A stretch of DNA of 64,000 nucleotides, from the NCBI GenBank assembly GCA_032027005.1, contig JAVSMW010000009.1, positions 105,851-169,850 of the forward strand, written 5' to 3'. A program made the position numbers and the translations under genes. The notes under the pieces are model-generated. The model saw nothing but the letters and a program-made list of their open reading frames with translations. It did not search any database and was not told the DNA's origin. This DNA is from JAVSMW01 sp032027005. GTDB lineage: Bacteria > Bacillota > Thermincolia > Thermincolales > UBA2595. Within the stretch, counting starts at the first letter, position 1. Each line of letters starts with the position of its first letter. Shown piece by piece: positions 18,301-25,671 of this stretch.

Positions 18301-18401
18301 CGGCTGTGATGAACAAGATTATGCCCTTTATGCTGCCCGAAGTGGCACCTAAGCTCGCACCCAAAATGACCGAATATATGAGAAAATCAAAAGTAAGCTA
18401 A
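15345..18401 (+). CDS. FAD-linked D-2-hydroxyacid (lactate/glycolate) dehydrogenase fused to GlpC-like Fe-S/CCG subunit
   Basis: Single-chain oxidoreductase, probably oxidising D-lactate, glycolate or a similar 2-hydroxyacid and passing electrons through Fe-S clusters. An FAD-binding PCMH domain comes first (PRGAGTSGYGG near 65-75, then GATVGGWVGEGGSGIGSYEYG) with an FAD-oxidase C domain to about 470. Two [4Fe-4S] motifs follow: CAQCGYCTDTC (about 502) and CTTCKRCNSVC (about 553). Two CCG domains follow, with GCCGTP (about 668) plus CPGCY and LCCGSV (about 800) plus CPCCE. Residues 877-1018 form a Met/Pro-rich tail not part of the usual fold. The start is GTG after AAGGAGAGGAGC. No lactate permease adjoins it. 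Confidence 0.88.
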   Translation: MKQELKNKFGDRVTFDEVERMLYSHDVANLPSAVEKMVLKTADAVVQPETPEEVIELVRLAQKKKIPLTPRGAGTSGYGGVIPVKKGIVVVFTRMNKVLKVDRKKMTVTVQPGIVWAQLEEELKKSGLALRLYPSSAPGATVGGWVGEGGSGIGSYEYGFFSDNVIEIKAVTPDGNLKSFKGDELAVINRTEGITGFAVEVTMALRELDEEKKVLAAFEDFGSLVKTIQAINSVNLPVWHINFNTADFVKNKANAVELAAQMAEASQTTHNSTVLPGNRHLLMVVYPGQREKAVKEKLLHILTLNKGEVLSDELAEHEWSERFYTMRVKNLGPSLIPSEAIIPLTGIAGVVSEADLKLEGISIEGSMVNKEGITLLAFLTGDERTAAYNVGFAKSLVMMDIAKKHGGRAYSVGLYFTDDAAEALGAENLKKMAEFKKRTDPHNLFNPGKILNDSGNSALLRTAMKLGKLTPDTLLGVAEKFLSDKPKVKRKLVDVITRAAYACAQCGYCTDTCTLYMGFQWESATPRGKWYILRQYLKGNIELDQKTVDKFLMCTTCKRCNSVCQVNLPIMELWDQFRPILVNEMGFATYSAFEMMGESVHSDLNIWAGRRSERTAWVPADVKAEESAEVAYWAGCTASFVTTDTAENAVHILKEGGVNFCTLGKDEGCCGTPMLVAGKLDTFEFIFRNNIEGLIKRGVREVVISCPGCYMAFAHAYPIWAKKLGYPYNFKLKHISEKAEELINEGKLKFKQPVNKKITWHDSCHIGRHSGIYDAPRNVLKAIPGVEYVEMQHHREDALCCGSVLTRIGEPPVADKLGAMRVNEAVAVKAEALLATCPCCEVQLRASGQHANINMPVLDFTDVVVEALGYEYKNTSDFTLFMWGIFEKVLEIMTVDGIVDMMSDMMPEIMAAMPSAMQPMMKGMEALPGSVQSPALSMMEKMIPTLMPKLLPSMMPKLLPKIMLLMKEYVPDMPIQMEEKLPTLLPAVMNKIMPFMLPEVAPKLAPKMTEYMRKSKVS

Positions 18402-18407
18402 ATCATA

Positions 18408-18444
18408 GGAGCACCTCATAATTTCAAAAACTCTGGGGTGCTCC
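18408..18444 (+). terminator. Hairpin after the oxidoreductase gene
   Basis: GGAGCACC and GGTGCTCC form an 8-bp stem just after the stop codon. There is no strong T-run, so termination is likely but imperfect. The rest of 18445-18582 shows no gene. Confidence 0.45.
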
Positions 18445-18582
18445 CATGCATTACCGGACTGTTTCTTCGAACCCGTCAAAAATGCCGCAGAGCAACTTTT
18501 TAATAATTTTTTAATAATATTAAAGTAGCTTTTCCAAGAAATTTCATCAACAAATGGTGCTAAATTCCTCCTGTTCGGTAAA

Positions 18583-18611
18583 TAAAAATACCAGGTTTTT
18601 AGACCTGGTAT
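18583..18611 (-). terminator. Intrinsic terminator after the Flp pilin gene
   Basis: Minus strand: TACCAGGT, a short loop, ACCTGGTA, then TTTTTATTT. It sits 19 bp beyond the pilin stop codon. Confidence 0.75.
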
Positions 18612-18629
18612 AACGCCAAATAAAGCATT

Positions 18630-18794
18630 TTACTTAATTAAGTTGTTAGTACTGGTATATAGAGCTATGATCTTTGGACCCAAAATTGCCGCCGCGCCAA
18701 TTACAGCTAACAAAAACACGCCAAGGATCAAACCATATTCAGTCATGCCTTGTCCATCATTATTGAATAATAAGCCCTGATAAACCGTTTTCAA
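18630..18794 (-). CDS. Flp/Fap-type type IVb pilin (orphan)
   Basis: A 54-residue protein with a prepilin processing site: NNDG followed by QGMTEYGLILGVFLLAVIGA. Cleavage after Gly14 would put Glu at +5 of the mature hydrophobic helix, the hallmark of Flp pilins. A short C-terminal tail ends TNNLIK. The start is TTG, 9 nt after AAGGTGGG. No Tad secretion, prepilin peptidase or assembly genes occur in the window, so it is an orphan pilin gene whose machinery would lie elsewhere. A terminator closes the unit. Confidence 0.8.
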   Translation of the reverse strand: MKTVYQGLLFNNDGQGMTEYGLILGVFLLAVIGAAAILGPKIIALYTSTNNLIK

Positions 18795-18887
18795 AAAATT
18801 TACCCACCTTTCCTTATGTCAGTAGAAGAAGGGAAACCGGGTCTACTTTTTTATTATCGATAAAAGGCAGGACAAACTTTAGAGTTT

Positions 18888-18995
18888 TTAATTCATTTTT
18901 TTTGTATTAAACTTGGTAACTAAAGTGACAATAATACCCGTAAAAAAGCTAGTGATTACACCAAATATAATGGCATCCAACCATGATTGGAACAT
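18888..18995 (-). CDS. 35-aa single-pass membrane peptide
   Basis: The 35-codon frame MFQSWLDAIIFGVITSFF...KKMN has one strong hydrophobic helix (about residues 8-27) and a basic C-terminus. It is preceded by AGGAGG nine bases before the ATG, one of the best ribosome sites in the region, which is the main reason to believe it. No homologue is recognised. It lies between the YlaI-like gene and the Flp pilin on the same strand. Function unknown. Confidence 0.55.
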   Translation of the reverse strand: MFQSWLDAIIFGVITSFFTGIIVTLVTKFNTKKMN

Positions 18996-19038
18996 AATTA
19001 CCGACCTCCTGAAATTATTATTATTGTAGTGTCACGTG

Positions 19039-19206
19039 TTACATCGGCTTACCAGGCTTTTGGCCCTCTTTAGCCTCATGAAATGTTCTCGCTGAACATA
19101 ACGTACAGATATAAACAGCTTTTGGGTTTTTTTCATATTTGTTATAATCAACATGATCTTTGCCGATGGCTTCCTTTCTGCCACACATCATGCACCTGAC
19201 TTCCAT
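19039..19206 (-). CDS. DUF2197 / YlaI-like zinc-ribbon protein
   Basis: A 55-residue protein with two CxxC pairs, RCMMCGRK near the start and YICTLCSAR near 33-40, giving a four-cysteine zinc-ribbon. Length, spacing and the Firmicutes context match the DUF2197 family (B. subtilis YlaI). The biochemical role is unknown. The ATG follows AAGGTGG at 6 nt. It is followed by the 35-aa membrane peptide and the Flp pilin. Confidence 0.7.
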   Translation of the reverse strand: MEVRCMMCGRKEAIGKDHVDYNKYEKNPKAVYICTLCSARTFHEAKEGQKPGKPM

Positions 19207-19257
19207 ATCGCACCACCTTTTTTATATGCATTTACTTTTACATTATACCATAAAACT

Positions 19258-19378
19258 CAGTGAACTCGTTCAACTATTGTTGAACATCAAGACTTCGGTG
19301 GGGGACTCAACCCCCACCGAAGCGAAGTACGGGGAACCACTCCCTTTTAGAGAAGTGGGAGTCTTACGATAGGATAAA
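19258..19378 (-). repeat. Three-hairpin dispersed repeat, copy B
   Basis: Inverted copy of the 121-bp element at 14004-14124, with the same terminal CAGTGAACTCGTTCAAC and the same opposite end TTATCCTATCGTAAGACTCCC. It lies between the YlaI-like gene and comFB. Confidence 0.75.
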
Positions 19379-19398
19379 TGAGGAAAAATTGCACAATG

Positions 19399-19674
19399 TT
19401 AGCCGTGGGAGGGCAGTTTTTGCACCTGCATCAGTGCTTTGGTTACTTCGGTAAGCACCTTGATTCTCATCTCAGAATAAGAGGAGGCCAGTTTGGAAAA
19501 GACCTCTCCCTTGTTTGAAAGATAATACTGAGGCGGTAAGTTGTTCAGGGCAATAGCCATCATATCCAAACGGCATTTCTCACATTTGCAGATATCATTT
19601 CTTTTGGACAATAGCTCTTCCAGAACGTCCCTGACAACTTTTTCACTGTAGTTACGCAGTTCCAGTATGACCAC
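19399..19674 (-). CDS. comFB: Late competence development protein ComFB family
   Basis: A 91-residue protein matching ComFB: a central CKCEKCRLDMMAIALNNLPPQYY with a cysteine cluster, then NKGEVFSKL, framed by helices. In B. subtilis comFB lies in the comF operon; its function is unclear and cyanobacterial relatives bind cyclic dinucleotides. No comFA or comFC adjoins it here. The start is uncertain: GTG 19674 overlaps GGGAGG, and a CTG nine bases further in would have better spacing. Confidence 0.75.
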   Translation of the reverse strand: MVILELRNYSEKVVRDVLEELLSKRNDICKCEKCRLDMMAIALNNLPPQYYLSNKGEVFSKLASSYSEMRIKVLTEVTKALMQVQKLPSHG

Positions 19675-19987
19675 ATCCTCCCAGTAAATGTATTTTACTA
19701 AACTTATTTTAGCAAAAAAATCTGTTGCATCTCCCGGATACAGTATTCGCTAAAACTTCAATAAAATCCTTCCAGAGGTTTAAGGCACTAGAAAGGCGCG
19801 CCTCGTTCAGTTCCCTCGGCGCGCGCCTTTCTGTACTACACACCTTAGCCTTTTCCACAAATGTGGAAAAGATATACTTTCCTGTAGTAATAATTATCCC
19901 CCCGCAAAGCGGGGGGTTTTTAATGGAGCCCTATAAGGGCCTATTACTGGCTGTGCCTAAAGGCACGTTGGGGTTTCGCCAGCCGCA
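19675..19987. other. Hairpin-rich intergenic DNA beside the gap
   Basis: Contains a long palindrome AAAGGCGCGCC/GGCGCGCGCCTTT (about 19792-19833), CTTTTCCACA/TGTGGAAAAG (19854-19871), a perfect CCCCCCGCAAAGCGGGGGG stem with a T-run (19898-19922, plus-strand terminator-like) and GTGCCTAAAGGCAC near 19955. No supported gene. Confidence 0.6.
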
Positions 19988-20553
19988 NNNNNNNNNNNNN
20001 NNNNNNNNNNNNNNNNNNNNNNNNNNNNNNNNNNNNNNNNNNNNNNNNNNNNNNNNNNNNNNNNNNNNNNNNNNNNNNNNNNNNNNNNNNNNNNNNNNNN
20101 NNNNNNNNNNNNNNNNNNNNNNNNNNNNNNNNNNNNNNNNNNNNNNNNNNNNNNNNNNNNNNNNNNNNNNNNNNNNNNNNNNNNNNNNNNNNNNNNNNNN
20201 NNNNNNNNNNNNNNNNNNNNNNNNNNNNNNNNNNNNNNNNNNNNNNNNNNNNNNNNNNNNNNNNNNNNNNNNNNNNNNNNNNNNNNNNNNNNNNNNNNNN
20301 NNNNNNNNNNNNNNNNNNNNNNNNNNNNNNNNNNNNNNNNNNNNNNNNNNNNNNNNNNNNNNNNNNNNNNNNNNNNNNNNNNNNNNNNNNNNNNNNNNNN
20401 NNNNNNNNNNNNNNNNNNNNNNNNNNNNNNNNNNNNNNNNNNNNNNNNNNNNNNNNNNNNNNNNNNNNNNNNNNNNNNNNNNNNNNNNNNNNNNNNNNNN
20501 NNNNNNNNNNNNNNNNNNNNNNNNNNNNNNNNNNNNNNNNNNNNNNNNNNNNN
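19988..20553. other. Scaffold gap (566 N)
   Basis: Run of unresolved bases. Its position beside transposon remnants suggests a collapsed repeat. Any reading frame drawn across it is an artefact. Confidence 0.99.
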
Positions 20554-20590
20554 GGCTAAAACTCAAGGTTACCGTATTAGGGCGGCGTCT

Positions 20591-20705
20591 TGATTTCTTG
20601 CTAATCCATATCTTTTTTAAGTCATCAACTGATGGCTTGTTTGCTATACCTTCTTACTTTAAAGGTTATTATAGCTAACTATTTCAGACTTCTCTTTCCT
20701 CCGAA
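20591..20705 (-). repeat. Degenerate IS-derived repeat, copy 2
   Basis: Matches 1-115 in the same orientation, including AAGTCTGAAATA and the KPSVDD frame. It overlaps the 3' end of the truncated transposase start. Confidence 0.4.
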
Positions 20706-20772
20706 ACTTTGGTGCAAACACCACATGATATTTACAATCCCACCTCGTATGTGATAAACTACTCTCGTCCAT
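20659..20772 (-). pseudogene. IS200/IS605-type TnpA transposase, 5' fragment
   Basis: After AAAGGAGG the frame reads SLSHTRWDCKYHVVFAPKFRRK, the conserved start of the Y1 (IS200) transposase, then diverges at once (EKSEIVSYNNL) and stops at 37 codons. The HUH motif and catalytic Tyr region are missing, so it is a dead remnant. The upstream 20773-20930 contains the palindrome AACCATACGCATAGCGTATGG and no gene. Confidence 0.7.
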
Positions 20773-20931
20773 TTGAGACGACCTCCTTTTGTTTTTTTGA
20801 GCGGCTGACGAAACCTGCTCTATTTTAACAAAAGGTGGTCTTTTTTTACATACCCATAGCAAAGATTTAAACCCATATGTAAAGCTAAAAGCTTTTTGGA
20901 ACCATACGCATAGCGTATGGTTTTCGCGGTT

Positions 20932-20961
20932 AAAAAAAAGCCTTAAGCATTGGCTTAAGGC
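20932..20961 (-). terminator. Terminator downstream of ddl
   Basis: Minus strand: GCCTTAAGC and GCTTAAGGC form a stem followed by eight T. It is 128 bp past the ddl stop; 20962-21088 has no other feature. Confidence 0.7.
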
Positions 20962-21088
20962 AAACACCTTAAATATATAAGGTGAAGGCGGGCAAAGTAA
21001 TTTGCAGCTTATTAATAAGCATTAAATTATTCTATAAATATTTACAGAATCCTGCAATGTTAAGAAATATTTATTGAAAAAGGTTAAA

Positions 21089-22021
21089 TTAATTCCGATG
21101 TTTTTCCAAGGCCAAATTTATCAGCTTTTCGGCCAGATCAGGGAAATTTATGCCGGAAGCTTTGGCTGCATCCGGGAAGAGACTGGTAGCCGTCATTCCG
21201 GGACTAGTATTTACTTCCAAGATAAAGGCCCGGTTGTTTTCCGTAAGCAAAAAATCAACTCTGGATAAACCGGCACACCCAACAGCCTCGTAAGATCTGA
21301 CGGCCAGGTTTTTAATCTCGTTTTCAATTTCAAAAGGCAAATTAGGCACAAAATGGTGGCTGCCGCCGGCAGTATATTTGGCGTGATAATCATAAACCCC
21401 GGTTGGCGAAGTAATTTCCAGGATAGACAAAGCTCTGGGGTCATTATTGCCTATGATGGAAACCGTTAATTCCCTGCCATTGATGAATTGTTCTACCAAT
21501 ATTTCATGATCATATTTAAGGCATTCTTCTAATGCCGCAGGTAATTCCTCTTCACTAAAGGCAAAACAAACACCAATGGAGGAACCCTGGCTGGCAGCTT
21601 TAATTACTAATGGCGGGGCCAGTTTTTTCCGGATATCCCCAATGAACTGCGGAATATTATTTAGGCCGCCTTTGCAAATCATGAAATCAGGGGTTGGGAT
21701 ACCTTCAAAGGACAGGATTTTTTTTGTTGTTATCTTGTTCATAGCAATTGAACTGGCCATGACTCCAGGACCTGTATAAGGAATTCCTAATAGTTCGAGC
21801 AATCCCTGGACACATCCGTCTTCACCGTATTTGCCGTGCAAAGCAATAAAAGCCACATCAGGTTGGACTTCTTTCAATTTCGTAACCAGATCACGGTTAA
21901 CATCAATTAAAACTGTTTCATAGGGCTTCGTTTGTAAAGCACGATATACTGCTTCCCCTGATTTCAGGGAAACTTCCCGTTCAGTGGACAATCCTCCGTA
22001 GAGAATGGCAACCTTGGTCAA
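21089..22021 (-). CDS. ddl: D-alanine--D-alanine ligase
   Basis: ATP-grasp ligase making D-Ala-D-Ala for peptidoglycan. The 310 residues show LYGGLSTEREVSLKSG, ALHGKYGEDGCVQGLLELLG, YTGPGVMASSIAMNKITTK, KAASQGSSIGVCF, EQFINGRELTVSI and the Mg2+-binding FILEVNTSPGMT. Normal DdlB-like length. The start is TTG with GGAGG 9 nt upstream. It is 38 bp after the PHP-domain gene, probably one transcript. Confidence 0.95.
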   Translation of the reverse strand: MTKVAILYGGLSTEREVSLKSGEAVYRALQTKPYETVLIDVNRDLVTKLKEVQPDVAFIALHGKYGEDGCVQGLLELLGIPYTGPGVMASSIAMNKITTKKILSFEGIPTPDFMICKGGLNNIPQFIGDIRKKLAPPLVIKAASQGSSIGVCFAFSEEELPAALEECLKYDHEILVEQFINGRELTVSIIGNNDPRALSILEITSPTGVYDYHAKYTAGGSHHFVPNLPFEIENEIKNLAVRSYEAVGCAGLSRVDFLLTENNRAFILEVNTSPGMTATSLFPDAAKASGINFPDLAEKLINLALEKHRN

Positions 22022-22059
22022 GAATTAGCACCTCCAAAATGTTTAAAGTAAGTTTCACT

Positions 22060-22893
22060 TTATTTTATTCCAAACAGATACAGAAAGTCTTTGACTTCTT
22101 CAAAAGGAACATATTGGCAGCCCGGTTGGATGGAGGAAATTTGGCCGTGGTAATCAGTACCGCCTGTCTTGAGAATTTTTTTACCTGTGGCCAGTTTGTT
22201 ATAGTTTTCGATAAGTTCTTCCCGGTTCGGGCCGAAATAATAATAAAATACTTCTATTCCCATAATGCCCCTATCACATAATTCATTAACTATTTCATCA
22301 TTCCAGATTAGTCCGGGGTGAGCTAATACAGGTATCCCACCGGCTTCGGCGATTAGTTTAACTCCCTCTTCGAAAGAAAAATCATGAGCAATATAGGCCA
22401 GTCCATCACGATTAAGATATTCTGCCAAAAATTTGATTGCCTGTTCCCTGCTCGTAATATAACCTGCATTCCTCAAGGCTCTCATGATGTGGCCCTTACT
22501 CACAGTAATGTCAGGTTGAGCCTGGGAGATGATGTCACTCCACCTTAACTTAAATCCGTGTTCTATTAATCTTTCGACTGTTGCCTTTGAACACGTGGTT
22601 CGACAATGGCGAAGTTCGGCCAACTTATTTTGCAGGTAATCGTTATCCGGCGATTGAAAATAACCAAGCAAATGGACCTCATGATCTTTATAGTAGGTCA
22701 GTAGTTCCACTGCTGGTAAAATAGTAACTCCGAGTTTTTGGGCCTCTAAAAGCGCCGGGACATATCCGGAGGTAGTTTCATGATCAGCCAGGGCTATAGT
22801 CTGAAGGCCTGCCGCGGCTGCCATTTTGACTATCTCAGCAGGGTCGATGGTGCCATCAGAAGCGGTAGTATGAAGATGCAAATCAATTGACAT
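22060..22893 (-). CDS. PHP-domain phosphoesterase (YciV/TrpH-like)
   Basis: Metal-dependent phosphoesterase; related enzymes (RNase AM) degrade 3',5'-nucleoside bisphosphates or RNA ends. The PHP metal motifs are visible: DLHLHTTASDGT, ALADHETTSGY, PAVEL, LAHPG and a late GGTDYHG. I start at ATG 22893 (MSIDLHLH), 6 nt after GGAG, giving 277 aa; an upstream ATG adds METV. It is followed by ddl. Confidence 0.88.
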   Translation of the reverse strand: MSIDLHLHTTASDGTIDPAEIVKMAAAAGLQTIALADHETTSGYVPALLEAQKLGVTILPAVELLTYYKDHEVHLLGYFQSPDNDYLQNKLAELRHCRTTCSKATVERLIEHGFKLRWSDIISQAQPDITVSKGHIMRALRNAGYITSREQAIKFLAEYLNRDGLAYIAHDFSFEEGVKLIAEAGGIPVLAHPGLIWNDEIVNELCDRGIMGIEVFYYYFGPNREELIENYNKLATGKKILKTGGTDYHGQISSIQPGCQYVPFEEVKDFLYLFGIK

Positions 22894-22934
22894 AACAGTC
22901 TCCATTCTAACTATTTTTACAAAAGATACTTCAC

Positions 22935-22963
22935 TTGACGAAACAGATTTTTTCGTTTATACT
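22935..22963 (+). promoter_or_regulatory. Sigma-A promoter of tRNA-Trp
   Basis: TTGACG (22935-22940) and TATACT (22958-22963) are separated by 17 bp, close to consensus, with tRNA position 1 about 23 nt beyond the -10. Confidence 0.85.
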
Positions 22964-22985
22964 AATTGATGTTCATAAATTTCTT

Positions 22986-23060
22986 AGGGGAGTAGCTCAA
23001 TGGTAGAGTAGCGGTCTCCAAAACCGTTGGTTGCAGGTTCGAGTCCTGTCTCCCCTGCCA
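22986..23060 (+). tRNA. tRNA-Trp (anticodon CCA)
   Basis: A complete cloverleaf. The acceptor stem AGGGGAG pairs with CTCCCCT, the D arm is GCTCAATGGTAGAGTA, the anticodon arm is GCGGTCTCCAAAACCGT with CCA, and the T arm is CAGGTTCGAGTCCTG. The 3' end is G plus an encoded CCA. Confidence 0.97.
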
Positions 23061-23071
23061 TCAGAATTCAC

Positions 23072-23097
23072 AACTGCAAGCAATTGCAGTTTTTTTA
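23072..23097 (+). terminator. Terminator of tRNA-Trp
   Basis: AACTGCAA and TTGCAGTT form an 8-bp stem followed by a T-run, 11 bases after the CCA end. Confidence 0.85.
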
Positions 23098-23226
23098 TAT
23101 TTGCCTTTAATTACATTTCTTTTTTTTTGCCCGATTTCCTGTAAAAATTTTATGTTGCATACATGTAATTATACAAGAATACCATAATTATATTCTTCCA
23201 ATGTTTTATCCTTTTGCGGCAACTGA

Positions 23227-23266
23227 GAAAAACACACCTGAAATTGAAATTTCGGGTGTGTTTTTT
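23227..23266 (-). terminator. Bidirectional terminator after the GNAT gene
   Basis: ACACACCTGAAAT pairs with ATTTCGGGTGTGT. T-runs flank it on both strands; on the minus strand it closes the acetyltransferase gene. Confidence 0.75.
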
Positions 23267-23269
23267 ATT

Positions 23270-23836
23270 TTATCCACGACATCTTCCGCAGTTACCGGGT
23301 AAGAAAAAAATGTTTTCAAAATCTTCCTGCAATATACCCATCAGGTATATGTCATAGTACTGGTTTTTTCTCAGCAGTCCCTGTCTTTCAATACCTTCCA
23401 CTTTAAACCCGATTTTTTCATATACTTTTTTAGCTCTGGTGTTATATTCAAATACTTCAAGGCTGATCCGGTTAAAGCCCAAATCAAAAAACAAATGCCT
23501 AAGCAGGGTAATCAGAGTGTCAGAGCCATATCCCTGGCTCCAATATTCTTTTTCGCCAATTAACATCCCCAGATCCGCCTTCTGGTTATCCTTGTCTATA
23601 TCGCTAATGGATATAAACCCAATGGGCCTTCCGGGCAGGGTTTCTATGATCAGTCTTACCGCATCATATTCCCTTAGTCCTTTTTCATATCTTCTGTTTT
23701 CAATATCATAGGTTGTATGAATAGGGGCACCCCTGACAAAATCAGCAATTTCATCGTCATTTTTCCATTTAACTAATAAGGGTATATCCGGTCTCTTCAT
23801 GGTTCTAATAATTACTTTGTCACCATTTAAATGCAT
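23270..23836 (-). CDS. GNAT-family N-acetyltransferase (RimJ/RimL type)
   Basis: Acetyl-CoA-dependent acetyltransferase of the RimJ/RimL/SpeG branch. It shows VIIRTMKRPDIPLLVKWKND, GRPIGFISI, KADLGMLIGEKEYWSQGYGSD (acetyl-CoA loop) and LEVFEYNTRAKKVYEKIGFKVEG. The substrate is unknown. I place the start at ATG 23836 (MHLNGDKVIIR, 188 aa), 11 nt after GAGGGAG; an upstream frame to 23908 lacks support. The C-terminus ends in a cysteine pair (GNCGRCRG). It is divergent from spoVB. Confidence 0.87.
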   Translation of the reverse strand: MHLNGDKVIIRTMKRPDIPLLVKWKNDDEIADFVRGAPIHTTYDIENRRYEKGLREYDAVRLIIETLPGRPIGFISISDIDKDNQKADLGMLIGEKEYWSQGYGSDTLITLLRHLFFDLGFNRISLEVFEYNTRAKKVYEKIGFKVEGIERQGLLRKNQYYDIYLMGILQEDFENIFFLPGNCGRCRG

Positions 23837-23982
23837 TTTGCCCGATTCTCCCTCTCGCCGAACTATTACATTTAGTGTATTTGACGTAAAAGCTTGTAAA
23901 TCCTGCAATAATCAATTGTAAGACATAATCAGGGTTATCCGTAATAAATATTATTGGACATGATTGATTGCGGAGGTAAATG

Positions 23983-25539
23983 ATGAAATCATCTTTTGTA
24001 TCCGGAGCAATAATACTTATGGCTGCGGCCACAGTGAACAGAATCATTGGCTTTATATACCAGGCTGTAATTTATCGGTTAATCGGGCCCGAAGGTATCG
24101 GGCTGTTCAACCTGGTTTATCCTATCTATGTTTTTATCATTGTAATGGCAACTGCCGGCATCCCATTGGGCATTTCCAAATTAGTTTCGGAAGAAGAAGC
24201 CCGTAGTAATCACCGTGGCAGTTATCAAATACTTGGGTTGGCTCTATCGATCCTGATCATTACCGGAAGTGTTTTTTCTGTGGTATCATATTTAATTTCT
24301 CCGTTTTTATTAAAATATGTATTTATCAACAAAATGGTTTACCCTGTTTATTTGTGCCTGGTTCCGGGAGTATTTATCATTTCCGTCAGCTCAGCCTTCC
24401 GGGGATTTTTTCAGGGCATGATGAATATGAAGCCGCCGGCTGTGGCGCAAATTATTGAACAGGTAGTCCGGGTCTGTATTGGCTTCTCACTGGCCATAGC
24501 CCTACTGCCGAGAGGACTCCAATGGGCTGCCGGTGGATTGGCCACGGCCAGTGTAGTGGGTGAGTTGACTGGATTAATTGCTTTGACTATAATCTTTTTT
24601 CGGCAAAAACCCCGTCATTTGACACTAGCCCTGCCAGGAATAAATATCTGTCTGGAAATCCTGCGTAAGCTTTGGAACCTGTGCCTGCCTATTACTTTAG
24701 GCCGGCTTGCTGTGACCGCCATGCTTTCGATTGATGCTGTCCTGATTCCGTTAATGTTGAAAAAAACAGGATATACAATATCAACAGCTACTGCTCTTTA
24801 TGGACAGCTAACTGGAGTCGTCCTGACCATCCTGTTCATACCCTCGGTAATCACTGTCTCTTTAGCCACAAGTCTGGTCCCTGCTATTTCGGAAGCTGTT
24901 GCCCAGAACAGAATTAGCCTTGTCAGGTCGCGCACCACAGAAGCTCTGAGGGTCACAGTATTGGCGGGGATACCGTTCCTGGCAGCATACCTGGTCATTC
25001 CCTCCCAGCTAACAGGAGCTGTTTATAATTCTTGGGAAAGCGGAAGGCTTTTGGGTATCCTAGCGATAGGGGGAATGCTGGCCTATATCCAGCAAACCAC
25101 AACCGGAATCTTACAGGGACTTGGATACCCGGCAATTCCGCTAAAGAATTTGCTCATCGGCGGAACATTCAAAATAGCAGCACTTTCTTCGATAACATTG
25201 ATGCCGGTACCGGGGATAATCGGCTGCGGTTACGCCTATGACCTATTTTTCCTGGTCACTGCCGGTTTAAACCTGTTTTCCCTCTACAGACTAACCGGTT
25301 ATAAGCTGTCTGGCAAAAACGACCTGCTTAAACCTCTCCTCGCCGGAGTAATTACATCTCTGGCATATAGCTTCATTTATGAATTCAGCTATTTATATAG
25401 TCAAAGTAATCCTGTCAGTGTAGTAACAGCGCTTATTCTGGGTTTCCTTTGTTACTTAGTTATAATCATCATTTTAGGCTCTTTAAAGCCATCTGACTAT
25501 AATAGGCTGCCCTTTTTAAAAAGAATTATTAAGAGATAA
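23983..25539 (+). CDS. spoVB: Stage V sporulation protein B-like lipid flippase
   Basis: MATE-like polytopic flippase of the polysaccharide biosynthesis/MurJ superfamily. In sporulation SpoVB is needed for cortex peptidoglycan synthesis. The N-terminus (SGAIILMAAATVNRIIGFIYQAVIYRLIGPEGIGLFNLVYP) and ATAGIPLGISKLVSEE are typical of the SpoVB group. About 14 hydrophobic helices span 518 residues. Two adjacent ATGs follow GGAGG; the second (23983) has the better 6-nt spacing. It suggests a spore-former, though close paralogues also flip other lipid-linked sugars. Confidence 0.85.
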   Translation: MKSSFVSGAIILMAAATVNRIIGFIYQAVIYRLIGPEGIGLFNLVYPIYVFIIVMATAGIPLGISKLVSEEEARSNHRGSYQILGLALSILIITGSVFSVVSYLISPFLLKYVFINKMVYPVYLCLVPGVFIISVSSAFRGFFQGMMNMKPPAVAQIIEQVVRVCIGFSLAIALLPRGLQWAAGGLATASVVGELTGLIALTIIFFRQKPRHLTLALPGINICLEILRKLWNLCLPITLGRLAVTAMLSIDAVLIPLMLKKTGYTISTATALYGQLTGVVLTILFIPSVITVSLATSLVPAISEAVAQNRISLVRSRTTEALRVTVLAGIPFLAAYLVIPSQLTGAVYNSWESGRLLGILAIGGMLAYIQQTTTGILQGLGYPAIPLKNLLIGGTFKIAALSSITLMPVPGIIGCGYAYDLFFLVTAGLNLFSLYRLTGYKLSGKNDLLKPLLAGVITSLAYSFIYEFSYLYSQSNPVSVVTALILGFLCYLVIIIILGSLKPSDYNRLPFLKRIIKR

Positions 25540-25671
25540 ATTAGTGATCAAGATGAACCACAGAAGAACACGGAAAAACTATATTTTATATCTTCGTTAA
25601 TCCGCCTTTATCCGCGGCTAATATTTTTATTTTTCCAAAAAAAATGGTCCTTGCGTCGCTAAAGGCCGGAA

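Noticed and set aside
17951..18364. Long reverse-strand frame opposite the Met-rich tail
   Set aside because: It is a shadow of the repetitive coding tail, with no ribosome site or recognisable domain.
18795..18887. Cyclic di-GMP riboswitch upstream of the Flp pilin
   Set aside because: Conserved GEMM blocks are absent in the 93-bp leader.
19725..20678. 317-codon frame across the N gap
   Set aside because: Most of it is unresolved bases; it is not evidence for a gene.
19675..20990. CRISPR array or defence island near the gap
   Set aside because: No regularly spaced direct repeats or cas genes are visible; only palindromes and transposon remnants.
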